From: Phycisphaerales bacterium
GTDB taxonomy: Bacteria > Planctomycetota > Phycisphaerae > Phycisphaerales > UBA1924
NCBI GenBank assembly: GCA_026982335.1
Contig: JALSHH010000016.1
Coordinates: 18,740 to 82,739 of the forward strand
DNA length: 64,000 bases
Direction: 5' to 3'
Shown here in pieces: positions 19,913 to 29,053 of this stretch; the first letter of the stretch is position 1; every line of letters begins with the position of its first letter. Below the pieces are notes generated by a model, which saw only the letters and a list, made by a program, of their open reading frames with translations, did not search any database and was not told the origin of the DNA. Position numbers and translations under genes: made by a program.

Positions 19913-20678
19913 AAGACTTTGGTATTTCCAAATCAGGTCTGGGAATATCGAGCCGATTGAGCGTCGTCCGCAGGTCCTTGGGCCATTTTGTACGGATGTC
20001 CACAGGCTCCTCCTTAATCGGATGTGTAAAAACGATCCGATGGGCATGGAGGGCAAGTCGGGGGGATGCCTCTTTGACGATGTTTGGGCCATAGAGCTTG
20101 TCGCCGAGCACCGCAGCGCCGATCAAATCCATATGAATCCGCACCTGATGCAATCGCCCGGTGACGGGGCGTGCTTCGATCAGGGCAGCCTTGTTGCTCT
20201 CGGAAAGCACGCGATAGGCGGTGACTGCGGGTTTGCCCGCGTTCGAGATCGAGGCTTTGCGGATCGAGGTGTATCGGTTTTTGCGTTTGAGTTGTTCGAG
20301 GATCGGGCGTTTGATGACGCCTTGGGAATCTTTGGGCGCCTTGTGACACAGCGCCCAGTAGTATTTGTTGATCTTGCGCTCCTCGAACTGTTTGCGGAGC
20401 CCGTCGTAGGCCTGTGCAGTGAGCGCGACGAGCATGACACCTGAGGTTTCGCGATCGAGTCGATGGACGAGTCCAAAGTCGCGGGCTTGTCCGAGTTGCT
20501 GGAGTTGCTTGCCATAGTTGACAAAAAGTCCGTTGAGGAGGGTGTCGTGCTCGTGCCCGACGCCGGGCTGGGAGACGACGCGGGTGGGTTTTTCGACGAC
20601 GAGCAGATCGTTGTCCTCGTATTTGATCGAGAAAGTGACGCGTTCGTTGGATTGGATGGAGCCTGATGGTCGATGCAC
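19896..20678 (-). CDS. RluA-family pseudouridine synthase
   Basis: It isomerises uridines in rRNA or tRNA. The motif HRLDRETSG (catalytic Asp75) and RPVTGRLHQVRIHMDLIGAAVLGDKLYG are family signatures. There is no clear S4 domain upstream, so it looks like a catalytic-domain-only member of about 260 residues. The start is unsure: I use GTG at 20678, but the frame stays open far upstream into the region opposite thiE. The last residues (KSSRARS) are encoded by the inverted repeat at 19836-19912, which also provides the stop codon. Confidence 0.85.
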   Translation of the reverse strand: MHRPSGSIQSNERVTFSIKYEDNDLLVVEKPTRVVSQPGVGHEHDTLLNGLFVNYGKQLQQLGQARDFGLVHRLDRETSGVMLVALTAQAYDGLRKQFEERKINKYYWALCHKAPKDSQGVIKRPILEQLKRKNRYTSIRKASISNAGKPAVTAYRVLSESNKAALIEARPVTGRLHQVRIHMDLIGAAVLGDKLYGPNIVKEASPRLALHAHRIVFTHPIKEEPVDIRTKWPKDLRTTLNRLDIPRPDLEIPKSSRARS

Positions 20679-20798
20679 GCGAGTTCTTTCAAAGTTGACC
20701 GATTCCTTTTCGATCGGGGAACCACAAGGATAGCCGACCAACCCTCTAAGCACCCGCCTAGCATAGGATTGCAGCACCAGATTGATCGTTATGAGCCC

Positions 20799-21887
20799 AT
20801 GAATCACGAAACCACCTCCATTTTGCGCATGATTGATGCGAACCTCAACCGTTGCCGGGAGGGGGTTCGGGTGATCGAAGATTGCGCCCGGTTTGTGCTT
20901 GATGATGCAGCGATCGCCCGGGAGTGCAAATCCATCCGCCATCAGCTTCGATCGGCGATTGATACGCTCGGGCTCCCTCCCGACGCCCTGATCACATCGC
21001 GCGATACCGTTGGCGATGTCGGCACGGCGATCACCGCCAAAGCCGAGTCCGATCGGTCCGCGGGGATGCGCGATCTGGTCAGTGCTGCTGCCAAGCGAGC
21101 GGGCGAAGCGTTGCGGGTCATCGAAGAATCGGTCAAGGCGCTGGGGCATTCGGGAACTGGATTTGAAGCCATCCGATATCGAATTTACACCATCGAAAAG
21201 CAGACCGTCCTCGCCCTCACGCCGAGATGTCCGCAGTGGTCGGTGTGCGTGCTTATCACGCAATCACTCTGCACGCATCATGATCCGATCGAGATTATCA
21301 AACGAATCGCAGCGGGCGGCGGATCGTGCATCCAGATCCGTGAGAAGGACATGCCCGATGGGCGATTGATCGACCATGCTGGGCATCTCACTGATTGTGC
21401 GCACACACTGGGTCTTGAGGTCATCATCAATGACCGGGCGCACATCGCCAAACTTGTTGATGCTGATGGGGTGCATCTTGGGCAGGATGATCTGCCGATC
21501 GCAAGTGCCCGAAAACTGCTTGGATATCGTAAGTGGATCGGGCGCACCTGCCCCACGATCGAACATGCGATCGAAGCGATCGGGCAGGGGGCGGATATGT
21601 GTGGGATTGGCCCGGTGTTTGTTTCGACGACCAAGTCCAAACCAACCCTCAGCGGGCTAGCGTTGATCGAAGCGTACCTCACCAACGATGCAACGAAGCA
21701 CACACCGATGCTGGCAATCTCGGGAATTGGGACGGGGAATGTCGGCCAACTTGCCAAGATCGGATGTCCAGGCGTTGCGGTTTCGAGTGCGGTCTGTTCG
21801 AGTGCAGACCCCGAAGGGGTCTGCCGAGCAATCGTCGAGGCGATTGAGTCGCGCTTGGCATCGGACACTCCTACCATGTCAGTATGA
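20799..21887 (+). CDS. thiE: Thiamine phosphate synthase with N-terminal extension
   Basis: ThiE joins hydroxymethylpyrimidine diphosphate and thiazole phosphate to thiamine phosphate. The ThiE barrel covers about residues 150-355: CIQIREKDMPDGRL, VIINDRAHIAKLVDADGVHLGQDDLP, GADMCGIGPVFVSTTK and a C-terminal AISGIGTGNVGQL. The first about 140 residues (ILRMIDANLNRCREGVRVIEDCARFVLDD) form the helical extension found on ThiE of cyanobacteria and planctomycetes (ThiD2-like). ATG 20799 gives 362 residues. The stop overlaps the next start by four bases. Confidence 0.92.
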   Translation: MNHETTSILRMIDANLNRCREGVRVIEDCARFVLDDAAIARECKSIRHQLRSAIDTLGLPPDALITSRDTVGDVGTAITAKAESDRSAGMRDLVSAAAKRAGEALRVIEESVKALGHSGTGFEAIRYRIYTIEKQTVLALTPRCPQWSVCVLITQSLCTHHDPIEIIKRIAAGGGSCIQIREKDMPDGRLIDHAGHLTDCAHTLGLEVIINDRAHIAKLVDADGVHLGQDDLPIASARKLLGYRKWIGRTCPTIEHAIEAIGQGADMCGIGPVFVSTTKSKPTLSGLALIEAYLTNDATKHTPMLAISGIGTGNVGQLAKIGCPGVAVSSAVCSSADPEGVCRAIVEAIESRLASDTPTMSV

Positions 21888-23119
21888 GTATTGAGTTCAA
21901 AAAAGCCGTTCTTGACACCGGGATGACCATCATCGCCGAGACTGACCCCCAAGCCCACTCGGCAGCTGCCGGTTTCTTTGTCAAAGCGGGTGCACGCGAT
22001 GAAGCGAACGAGATCATGGGGGTGTCGCACTACCTTGAGCACATGATGTTCAAGGGTACCGACGAGCTTTCTGCCGAGGCGATCAATCAGGGGTTTGACA
22101 ATTTGGGAGCCTCGAACAATGCCTACACCTCACGCGAGATGACCTGTTTCTATGCCCATGTAATCCCCGAGAACATTTCTTTCGCAACCGAGCTGCTTGC
22201 CAAGATGATGCGTCCAGCCCTTCGCAACGATGACTTTGATACTGAAAAAAATGTGATTCTCGAAGAAATTGCGATGTATCAGGATAATCCGTTCTGGGTG
22301 CTTTATGAAGAAGCCATTGCTCAGCATTATGGTTCGCACCCCCTTGCTCATCGGGTATTGGGAACAAACGAAACGGTCTCGAGACTGACTCGGGATCAGA
22401 TGGCACAATATTTCAACGAACGGTACGCTGCGGACAAAACCGTCGTGGCGCTGGCAGGGATGGTGGATTTCGAGCAGGCGGTGGCCCAGATCGACTCGTT
22501 GTGCAAAGACTGGCAATTGAGTGTGGGCGATCGGAACACCACAGTGCCAACCGTCGCGCCATCGGAGTTCACACTCAAAGATCCGCGGGTCAATCGTGGA
22601 TACCTCATCGGCATCGCGCAGGCACCAGCAAGCAACGATGATCAGCGATACGCAGCAGCCCTGCTTGCGCAGATTCTCGGTGGGGCGGATAACTCGAAAC
22701 TCCACTGGGCATTGATCGAAACGGGGCTTGCAGAAGAAGCACAAGCCGGGTACGACGGACTTGATGGGACGGGAGATTACTTTGTGTACGCTTCGGGTGA
22801 TCCTGGGAAGCTCGACGAAATCTGGGAAATGATGTCCAAGGAAATCCGTTCACTCAAGGACACAATTGCCCAAAATGATCTCGAATGCCTGCGCTCCAAG
22901 ATGGCGACGGCTGCCACGATTGGTTCCGAACGCCCAGGCGATCGGATGCAAAGGCTCGGTCGGCTTTGGACGATGACAGGACAGTATCTGCCGCTCGAAG
23001 ATGAGTTGGCGAAGATCGAATCGGTGACGATTGATGATCTCAAAGCGGTGTGCGATGTGTATCCGTTTGATCGGTGTACGCTTGGGCGGATGATCCCGGG
23101 TGAGGAATCAGGCAACTAA
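21884..23119 (+). CDS. M16-family zinc peptidase
   Basis: A processing-peptidase-like protein of 411 residues. The inverted zinc motif HxxEH is at 49-53 (HYLEHMMFKG), and the third ligand lies in ILEEIAMYQDN (Glu127/128). The second half (about 220-411) is the non-catalytic M16 domain with GGADNSKLHWALIETG. No signal peptide, so cytoplasmic. It overlaps thiE by four bases (ATGA), an operon with no obvious functional link. Substrate unknown. Confidence 0.93.
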   Translation: MSIEFKKAVLDTGMTIIAETDPQAHSAAAGFFVKAGARDEANEIMGVSHYLEHMMFKGTDELSAEAINQGFDNLGASNNAYTSREMTCFYAHVIPENISFATELLAKMMRPALRNDDFDTEKNVILEEIAMYQDNPFWVLYEEAIAQHYGSHPLAHRVLGTNETVSRLTRDQMAQYFNERYAADKTVVALAGMVDFEQAVAQIDSLCKDWQLSVGDRNTTVPTVAPSEFTLKDPRVNRGYLIGIAQAPASNDDQRYAAALLAQILGGADNSKLHWALIETGLAEEAQAGYDGLDGTGDYFVYASGDPGKLDEIWEMMSKEIRSLKDTIAQNDLECLRSKMATAATIGSERPGDRMQRLGRLWTMTGQYLPLEDELAKIESVTIDDLKAVCDVYPFDRCTLGRMIPGEESGN

Positions 23120-23164
23120 TCGATCTAATCTGGATCACACTGGCCTCGCTCACGCTGGCTTTGC

Positions 23165-24694
23165 TTACGCCGCGTTTTTGCGTGGGACGAAGGCGCGGAC
23201 GGTTGAGCCCTCGCCCGCTTTGGCTGCGAGCACGGCTCGGCTTGCCGCTTCGACGAGCATGTCCGGTGTTTTGAACATCGAGCGGGTATCATCGTCGAGT
23301 GTGGCGACCCCGATGGATGCTTTGACGCATTCAGAGACCCCCTCGGCATCAGGTACCCAGCTGACGATGCGTTTGGTGAACTCTTGACAGCACTCGTTGG
23401 CAAATTTGGTTGTTTCGATGCGTTCGCTGCCTGGAAGCACAATTGCAAAGATGGAATCAGCAAGTCGACAAACGACCCCGCCCATATGCTCGAAGTGCCG
23501 ACGGAGAAGCACGGTTGTGCCGATGACGACTTCATCTTGGGCCCCCTCGCCGATCGTTTTGCCCAGCTCGTCGTACCCGCCGATGACCACTTGGACAACG
23601 CTGAGGCTGAACTCACCTGAGCGTGCTCGCTCGAAAGTTTCTCTGACCACACGAGTGAACCCTTCGCGCATCATGATCCCGGTGATGGGGTCAGTGCCAT
23701 CATTGTTTTCAAGGAGGTCGGCAAATTGTTTGGCTGCGAAGCTCTCGATTTGCTGATTCTTCGAGAGTTCGATGAGCTGGCGGTCTGCTTTGGCAAGCAC
23801 CTCGTCGGGATCAGGGATCGAGCCGACTTCGATCGAGAAGAGGTTGGCAAGCTCTTTGGTGATGCCTCCGGTTTTTTTGATAAGTTCATCGACTTGGGAT
23901 TCGGTAAATCCGAGCCAGCTTGCACCTTTGGCGTAGACCCTGCGCAAAGGTTCGGTTGGGTTTTCGCACGAGAGCACCGAGTGGATCATGTTCCCGATGG
24001 CAACGCATCGGGCGGTCTGGGCGTATTCCTGTGGGCATGCGGTTGGGCGATCGTGATATCGAACGGGGATCACGATTTCGTGAGGCATCTTCCAGTTCTC
24101 GCACATCATCGCACCGACGGTGGAGTGCTGAATCTCAAAGGCATCGAGCTCAAGCTTGGGAAGCTGGGTGTGATCACCTTGGGCATCGCAAAGCACGCTG
24201 ATGTAGTCATCACCAATGGTGCGATGCAAGGCGATCATCCCGATATCTTGGAAAAGTCCAGCAAGGAACGCTTCGTCGGCAATGAGTTTATTGCCAACCA
24301 TCTCGGCAGCAAACTTGGACGCCACGGCAGTAGTCAGCCCGCGTTCCCAGTATTCAAGGTAATCAAAGTCATCGTCATCGGTTGCCTTAACAGTTGAGAC
24401 CAATGAAAACCCGAGCACGAGGGACTTGACGGGATTGAGCCCAAGCATGACCAAGGCGTGGTCGATTGATGCACATCGTTTGCGGAGCCCGTAAAAACTT
24501 GAGTTGACCGTGCGGAGGATTTTGGCGGCAATGCCTTGGTCGAACTGGATCTCTTTGGCCAGTTCGTCCATTTTGACATCGGGGTCCGAAGTCAACTCAA
24601 GCACACGAATCGCAACCGCTGGCAACGAAGGAAGTGTGGAACAGTTCAAGATGTCATCGAGAAGCTTGGTATCCATTAGATTCGACTTCTTCAT
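23165..24694 (-). CDS. HDOD-domain protein with degenerate GGDEF domain
   Basis: HDOD domains are signalling modules related to HD phosphohydrolases but lacking the metal-binding pairs. The HDOD part spans about 10-210 (LPSLPAVAIRVLELTSDPDVKMDELAKEI, then KILRTVNSSFYGL and ALVMLGLNPVKSLVLGFSL). After a linker helix, the C-terminal 190 residues have a GGDEF fold (DPITGIMMREGFTRVV), but the active-site motif reads RLADSIFAIVLPG, so it should not make cyclic di-GMP. It may be a sensor or a GTP-binding adaptor. 509 residues. Convergent with the M16 gene. Confidence 0.88.
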   Translation of the reverse strand: MKKSNLMDTKLLDDILNCSTLPSLPAVAIRVLELTSDPDVKMDELAKEIQFDQGIAAKILRTVNSSFYGLRKRCASIDHALVMLGLNPVKSLVLGFSLVSTVKATDDDDFDYLEYWERGLTTAVASKFAAEMVGNKLIADEAFLAGLFQDIGMIALHRTIGDDYISVLCDAQGDHTQLPKLELDAFEIQHSTVGAMMCENWKMPHEIVIPVRYHDRPTACPQEYAQTARCVAIGNMIHSVLSCENPTEPLRRVYAKGASWLGFTESQVDELIKKTGGITKELANLFSIEVGSIPDPDEVLAKADRQLIELSKNQQIESFAAKQFADLLENNDGTDPITGIMMREGFTRVVRETFERARSGEFSLSVVQVVIGGYDELGKTIGEGAQDEVVIGTTVLLRRHFEHMGGVVCRLADSIFAIVLPGSERIETTKFANECCQEFTKRIVSWVPDAEGVSECVKASIGVATLDDDTRSMFKTPDMLVEAASRAVLAAKAGEGSTVRAFVPRKNAA

Positions 24695-24819
24695 TTGTGT
24701 ATGACAGGCTTGTGATCCGTCGCAAGGTATGCTCTGACAAATGTATATCGGCGATATAGTGAGGGGAATTCACCCTCCTTTGGTGAGAAATACAAGAGCC
24801 ATGCCGCTCGGGTATCTGC

Positions 24820-25611
24820 TCAAATTCGAGGATATACCGTGCTCAAGGTGGGGATTTCTCGACCGATGATCGTGCGAATATATGAAGCGAGCAATCCGCC
24901 AAGTCGTATGAGTTGCGTGCTCGAGATATGCCGGATCTCTGCAGGATCTGCTCCGGTGCGAAACTGACGCAAGAGATCGACCGTTGATCGGCGAACCCGC
25001 CAAGTGTCCGATAACTCAACATGACCCCTGCTGCCTTCGTGGTGCTTGGGATCAGTGGTCAATCCGCCAAGCATCGGACTAAACCCATAAACAGGCGCAT
25101 CCTCATCAAGGGGTTCGCCGGTGTGGACATCGGCCATCAGCTCGGGGCGCATCCCGGTCTCTTCGAGCAGTTGCCATTGATACCAGGCAAGCTGTGCATA
25201 CATCTCATGGCTCGTCGCGCAGGTCTTTGGCGAACCCAAAGCCTTGAGTGAATCAAACAGTGCGTCATAGATCCGTGGATGGGGATCGTGGTCATTGATC
25301 AGGCAGGGAATCAGATCAATCACGAACATGCAGGCGTGGAACCGTTCGAGCGAATGGCGCATCAGGTACATCGGTTCGATCAGATCCCACGCGGTCAACA
25401 GCACCAAATCCGCGTTGGGCTTGACAATCGCGACCATATGCCCCATCGTGGCGATCTCAAGTCCACCTGAAAAAGCAGATTTTTCTCGCTTCGAGCCTTT
25501 GGCGATACACCGAATTAACCCATGCTCACGGGTCATCAGCGATACCGTCTGGGAGGTTTCGGACCAATCCCAATGACGAACACAAACCGCATGATCTTGA
25601 ATCGTGGGCAC
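24820..25611 (-). CDS. recO: DNA repair protein RecO
   Basis: RecO loads RecA onto SSB-coated gaps with RecR. The N-terminal OB fold is visible (DHAVCVRHWDWSETSQTVSLMTREHGLIRCIAKGSKREKSAFSGGLE); this opening is typical of RecO in planctomycetes. The helical C-terminal part lacks the zinc-binding cysteine cluster of some members. GTG at 25611 fits a leaderless mRNA (TATCGT five bases upstream), giving 263 residues; the frame is open further to 25746. Divergent from the FabZ-like gene. Confidence 0.85.
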   Translation of the reverse strand: MPTIQDHAVCVRHWDWSETSQTVSLMTREHGLIRCIAKGSKREKSAFSGGLEIATMGHMVAIVKPNADLVLLTAWDLIEPMYLMRHSLERFHACMFVIDLIPCLINDHDPHPRIYDALFDSLKALGSPKTCATSHEMYAQLAWYQWQLLEETGMRPELMADVHTGEPLDEDAPVYGFSPMLGGLTTDPKHHEGSRGHVELSDTWRVRRSTVDLLRQFRTGADPAEIRHISSTQLIRLGGLLASYIRTIIGREIPTLSTVYPRI

Positions 25612-25684
25612 GAACAACGATAGCACGACTTTTGGTGTTCGAAGTGCCCTACTTCCGGATCGAAGAGGCGACCTATCCTTAGCT

Positions 25685-26104
25685 ATGCACTTCACCCTCA
25701 TCGACCGCGTGCTCGAACGCTCCGACACCCAGATCGTCACCCTCAAGCATGTTTCGAGTGCGGAGGAATATTTGCAGGATCATTTTCCAAGTTTCCCGGT
25801 GCTGCCGGGGGTGATGATGCTCGAGGCAATGACGCAAGCAGCGAGGGTGTTTCTCGATCCGGATGACGCTGCCGAGTTGCCTTGGGTACTGACACAGGCC
25901 CGGGCCCTCAAATACGGCGCATTCGTCCGCCCGGGGGCTTCGATCCGTGTGACGATGACCAAGCACAAAGACAACGACGACGGCTCAGTCGATTTCAAAG
26001 GCGATGTTCGGCTTGTTGAACCCGATGGAGAAAATGACAACCTCCCCATCGCCTGCTCAGGGCGAATCACGCTTCGCCCGCTCAATATCCCGGTGAACGC
26101 ATGA
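25685..26104 (+). CDS. FabZ/FabA-like 3-hydroxyacyl-ACP dehydratase
   Basis: It probably dehydrates 3-hydroxyacyl-ACP in fatty acid synthesis. The hot-dog signature is DHFPSFPVLPGVMMLEAMTQAAR (about 34-56) with catalytic His35 (DHFP) and the Glu49 region. 139 residues, slightly short compared with FabZ's 150. ATG 25685 is placed five bases after TATCCT, consistent with a leaderless mRNA. It overlaps aroDE by four bases. A second, longer homologue lies at 28510 next to an acyl carrier protein gene, so this one may be a paralogue with another substrate. Confidence 0.85.
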   Translation: MHFTLIDRVLERSDTQIVTLKHVSSAEEYLQDHFPSFPVLPGVMMLEAMTQAARVFLDPDDAAELPWVLTQARALKYGAFVRPGASIRVTMTKHKDNDDGSVDFKGDVRLVEPDGENDNLPIACSGRITLRPLNIPVNA

Positions 26105-27744
26105 CCCTGATCTGCGTTCCCATCATGGTCGAAGACCACCACGAAGCCCTCCGCGATGCGACGCTCGCAGCAGAGCATGGTGCGGATCTGGTCGAGTTTC
26201 GGGTTGATGTGTTCTTTGAGGATAAGGACGAATCGACCGACCTGCTGCAAGATCGGATTGATCGGGTACTCGATCTGGTCGAGGTTTCGCCTCTGCCTTG
26301 TATTGTGACATGCAGGCCCCACTGGGAGGGCGGGGAATACCACGGCGACGATGACGAACGCATCGCGCTCTATGAGGCGTTGGGGACGAGCGATTCGCCG
26401 CCGGCGTATATTGATGTGGAGTTGGCGACCTATACGCGATCGGCGAATATTCGCCAGAAGATCAACCTCGCCGTCAACCACCCCAAGCAACAGCGGGCGG
26501 TTTCGACCCGGCTGATTCTCTCGACGCATGATTTCGAGGGTCGGCCATCCGACCTGACACGCAAAGTCTTGGCGATGCAGGATGAGCCGGCGTGCAGCGT
26601 GGTCAAGATTGCGTATCGGGCGCGGTCGATCCGGGATAATCTTGAGTTGTTCGAGATGCTTGGCGATCGCCAGAAGCCGACGATTGCGATGGGGATGGGG
26701 GAGTTTGGACTCATGAGCCGAATCCTCGCGCCTAAGTTTGGCGGTTTTTTGACCTTTGCCTCGCTTCGAGATGAATCGACGACGGCTCCGGGTCAGATCA
26801 CGATTGATGAGCTGCTGAATCTGTACCGTTTCCGCTCCATCACGACGGCTACCAAAGTCTACGGCATCATCGGTTGGCCGGTGACGCAGTCGATGTCGCC
26901 GATGGTTCATAATGCGGGGTTTGAGGCGATCGGGTGGGACGGGGTGTATGTGCCGATGCCGGTGGAGGGGAGTTATGAATCGTTCAAGGCGACGGTGCTG
27001 GCGATGATTGATTCGACGATGAATTTTACGGGGGCGAGTGTGACGATTCCGCATAAGGCGCATCTTTTTCAGTTATCTATCCAAGAGAAACAGAATGGGA
27101 TCTGGTGGGCCGATGACAACTCAACACTCTGCAAAACTGCGAACACACTTTTCCGCCCGTTGGTATTTGACGAAACTGACATTTTCGAGAACCATCTCTA
27201 CAACACCGACTCATCCGCAATTATCTCACTACTTGGTGGAACAGATTCCAAGTTCTCAGGCAACCCTGTTTGTGTCTATGGTTCAGGTGGAGTCGCAAGG
27301 GCTGCTGTGCTTTCACTATGTCAGCGCGGTGCGAACATTGATCTTCGATTCCGTTCGCGTGAACCAGCAGAAAAACTGGCCGCATCCGCTGAAAATCTTG
27401 AAGGCACTCTACAACTTAACTCCATCGAAGATTCACCGTGCAATCTAGCAAAACTCTACATCAACTGCACCCCCGTCGGCATGACCGACGGCCCGGACCC
27501 CGATGAGCTTTCGATTCCCATCCACGAGATGGACCAACTCGCACCCGAGACGGTGTTCTTTGATACGGTGTATAACCCGATCGAGACGCCGATGCTCAAG
27601 GCGGCGAGGGAACGGGGGTATCGCACGATTGATGGTGCAGCGATGTTCGTCAAACAAGCCGAGGCTCAGTTTGAGATTTGGACTGGACAATCGGCGCCCG
27701 ATGGGTTGTTCGATCGGTTGGTGCGGAAGAAGTTGAGCGATTGA
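26101..27744 (+). CDS. aroDE: Bifunctional 3-dehydroquinate dehydratase / shikimate dehydrogenase
   Basis: Two consecutive steps of the shikimate pathway in one 547-residue protein, the arrangement known from plants, chlamydiae and some planctomycetes. Residues 1-250 are a type I dehydratase (GADLVEFRVDVF, STHDF, VVKIAYRARS with the Schiff-base lysine). Residues 258-547 are AroE (YGIIGWPVTQSMSPMVHNAGF, VTIPHKAH with the catalytic lysine, YNTDSSA, YGSGGVARAAV, INCTPVGM). Codon usage changes sharply between about 27065 and 27455, inside the NADP-binding part. Overlaps the upstream FabZ-like gene by four bases. A terminator follows. Confidence 0.95.
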   Translation: MTLICVPIMVEDHHEALRDATLAAEHGADLVEFRVDVFFEDKDESTDLLQDRIDRVLDLVEVSPLPCIVTCRPHWEGGEYHGDDDERIALYEALGTSDSPPAYIDVELATYTRSANIRQKINLAVNHPKQQRAVSTRLILSTHDFEGRPSDLTRKVLAMQDEPACSVVKIAYRARSIRDNLELFEMLGDRQKPTIAMGMGEFGLMSRILAPKFGGFLTFASLRDESTTAPGQITIDELLNLYRFRSITTATKVYGIIGWPVTQSMSPMVHNAGFEAIGWDGVYVPMPVEGSYESFKATVLAMIDSTMNFTGASVTIPHKAHLFQLSIQEKQNGIWWADDNSTLCKTANTLFRPLVFDETDIFENHLYNTDSSAIISLLGGTDSKFSGNPVCVYGSGGVARAAVLSLCQRGANIDLRFRSREPAEKLAASAENLEGTLQLNSIEDSPCNLAKLYINCTPVGMTDGPDPDELSIPIHEMDQLAPETVFFDTVYNPIETPMLKAARERGYRTIDGAAMFVKQAEAQFEIWTGQSAPDGLFDRLVRKKLSD

Positions 27745-27793
27745 TTCCTGATCTCCTCTCCCGGCTTCGAGGGAGGGAATTGAGCCCAATGAA

Positions 27794-27817
27794 AAAGGCC
27801 CTCGAATAAGGGCCTTT
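27794..27817. terminator. Bidirectional terminator between aroDE and a lipoprotein gene
   Basis: A perfect 9-bp stem (AAAGGCCCT with AGGGCCTTT, 6-base loop) between two convergent genes. The T tract is short on each side (TTT then GATG). Confidence 0.75.
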
Positions 27818-27837
27818 GATGTATTGACCCCGTTTTA

Positions 27838-28431
27838 TTATTGATCCTGTTTCTTAATCTGACGGTCGTAGATCACCCGCCCGGTGACGCTGAAGAGGCT
27901 GCTCCAGTTTGCGTCGTGGCGTTGGTACTCATGCAAGTCTGCATACTCGGCCTGATTCTTGAGCTTGAGTTTTGGCGTAACCTTGCGCATGTCCTTGTCA
28001 ACAAAGACATTGACAAAAGCCTGGTCTTCCGGGTAGAGTTCAAGGAAGCGGTCCCAGTATTTGTCCATGGTCTTGCGGTGATAGACCATGCGCTGGGTGT
28101 TGGTCAACGACCATTCGATGTCGTCGGCAAACTTGGCGATATCTTCTGCCAACTCCATGGCACGGAGCTGGGTTTCTGGATCAACCGACCCAGAGTCGCG
28201 TAAGGCTTTGGCGTAGCGATCGGCACGGTAGGCAAGGTTGTTGGCCTCGTTGTAGGTGATGACGAGGCGTTTGTAGGCCGGGCCTCGCATTGCGGTGTGT
28301 GGGCGGCGCTCGGTGCGATCAATCTCGGGGGTGGTGGCACATCCGCCGAGCGCCCCAGAAACGACGACCACCCCAACAAGCCCAATGAGCCCAAGGATGA
28401 TGGTGCGTGATCGTTTGGTATTCATTGGCAT
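27838..28431 (-). CDS. Lipoprotein of unknown function
   Basis: 197 residues. A signal peptide with lipobox (LGLIGLVGVVVVSGALGGC) starts at ATG 28431, which follows GGAG by seven bases; the frame extends further upstream to 28473. The mature part begins with ATTPEIDRTERRPHTAMRG and is mainly helical and charged, with an Arg/Lys-rich stretch YHRKTMDKYWDRFLELYPEDQAFVNVF. I recognise no domain. It is upstream-adjacent to the FabZ-ACP pair but well separated (79 bases). Confidence 0.8.
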   Translation of the reverse strand: MPMNTKRSRTIILGLIGLVGVVVVSGALGGCATTPEIDRTERRPHTAMRGPAYKRLVITYNEANNLAYRADRYAKALRDSGSVDPETQLRAMELAEDIAKFADDIEWSLTNTQRMVYHRKTMDKYWDRFLELYPEDQAFVNVFVDKDMRKVTPKLKLKNQAEYADLHEYQRHDANWSSLFSVTGRVIYDRQIKKQDQ

Positions 28432-28509
28432 CTCAAATCTCCACTTCTCTCCACAGGTCGAGCAATCGCTCATCCAAAACCAGTATACGGCATAATCGCA
28501 CCCAACGGA

Positions 28510-29031
28510 TCAAAAATTCGCTTCGATCCCCGATGTCTCCATCAGCGTTTTGAAGGATTCGCTGAAGACGAAGTTCTCTTGAGGATATTCAACGCCACCT
28601 ATATTCTGGTCCAAATGGCTGAAAATCAGGTCGATTTGTCCGATAACCTCAGCTTTGCCCTCCCCACTGGCAGCGGGTTCAATCAGTTCGACAATCCCTT
28701 TGGTCGATGCACCAGCCAGAGTCATCTGCTCGATCGTCGCGGTATAACGCAGCGTGCAGCCCGGTGCTGCGTCGCGGTCGATCTTGGCCTTCGATACTTT
28801 CGCCAGCACGACCTTTTCTTTGAAATTTTCTGCGTGTCCGACGAGCACACCTGCGGTTTGGGCCATGCCTTCGACGATCAGCGACATCGGCATCACCGGC
28901 ATGGCTTTGCGATTGGCAGTCGATGGGAAATGATCGTGAAGGTGTTCCTCCGCCATCGAGATTTGTTTGATCGCCACCATGCGCTCCTTGGGCACGAGTT
29001 CAACGATCCGATCAATCCACATCCATCGCAT
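28510..29031 (-). CDS. FabZ-like 3-hydroxyacyl-ACP dehydratase
   Basis: A 173-residue hot-dog dehydratase: HDHFPSTANRKAMPVMPMSLIVEGMAQTAGVLVG holds the catalytic His and Glu region, and AAPGCTLRYTATIEQM follows in the second strand layer. The first Pro of the normal FPxxPV.P motif is followed by an insertion (TANRKA), so substrate preference may differ. It lies 22 bases downstream of the acyl carrier protein gene; a dedicated ACP and dehydratase pair points to a specialised acyl chain such as membrane or outer-surface lipids. Confidence 0.88.
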   Translation of the reverse strand: MRWMWIDRIVELVPKERMVAIKQISMAEEHLHDHFPSTANRKAMPVMPMSLIVEGMAQTAGVLVGHAENFKEKVVLAKVSKAKIDRDAAPGCTLRYTATIEQMTLAGASTKGIVELIEPAASGEGKAEVIGQIDLIFSHLDQNIGGVEYPQENFVFSESFKTLMETSGIEANF

Positions 29032-29053
29032 GATCTGTCCCCGATGATGTGAT

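Noticed and set aside
20763..21263. Longer N-terminus for the pseudouridine synthase
   Set aside because: The frame lies antisense to thiE and reads as unrelated sequence; only the part from about 20678 downward looks like the family.
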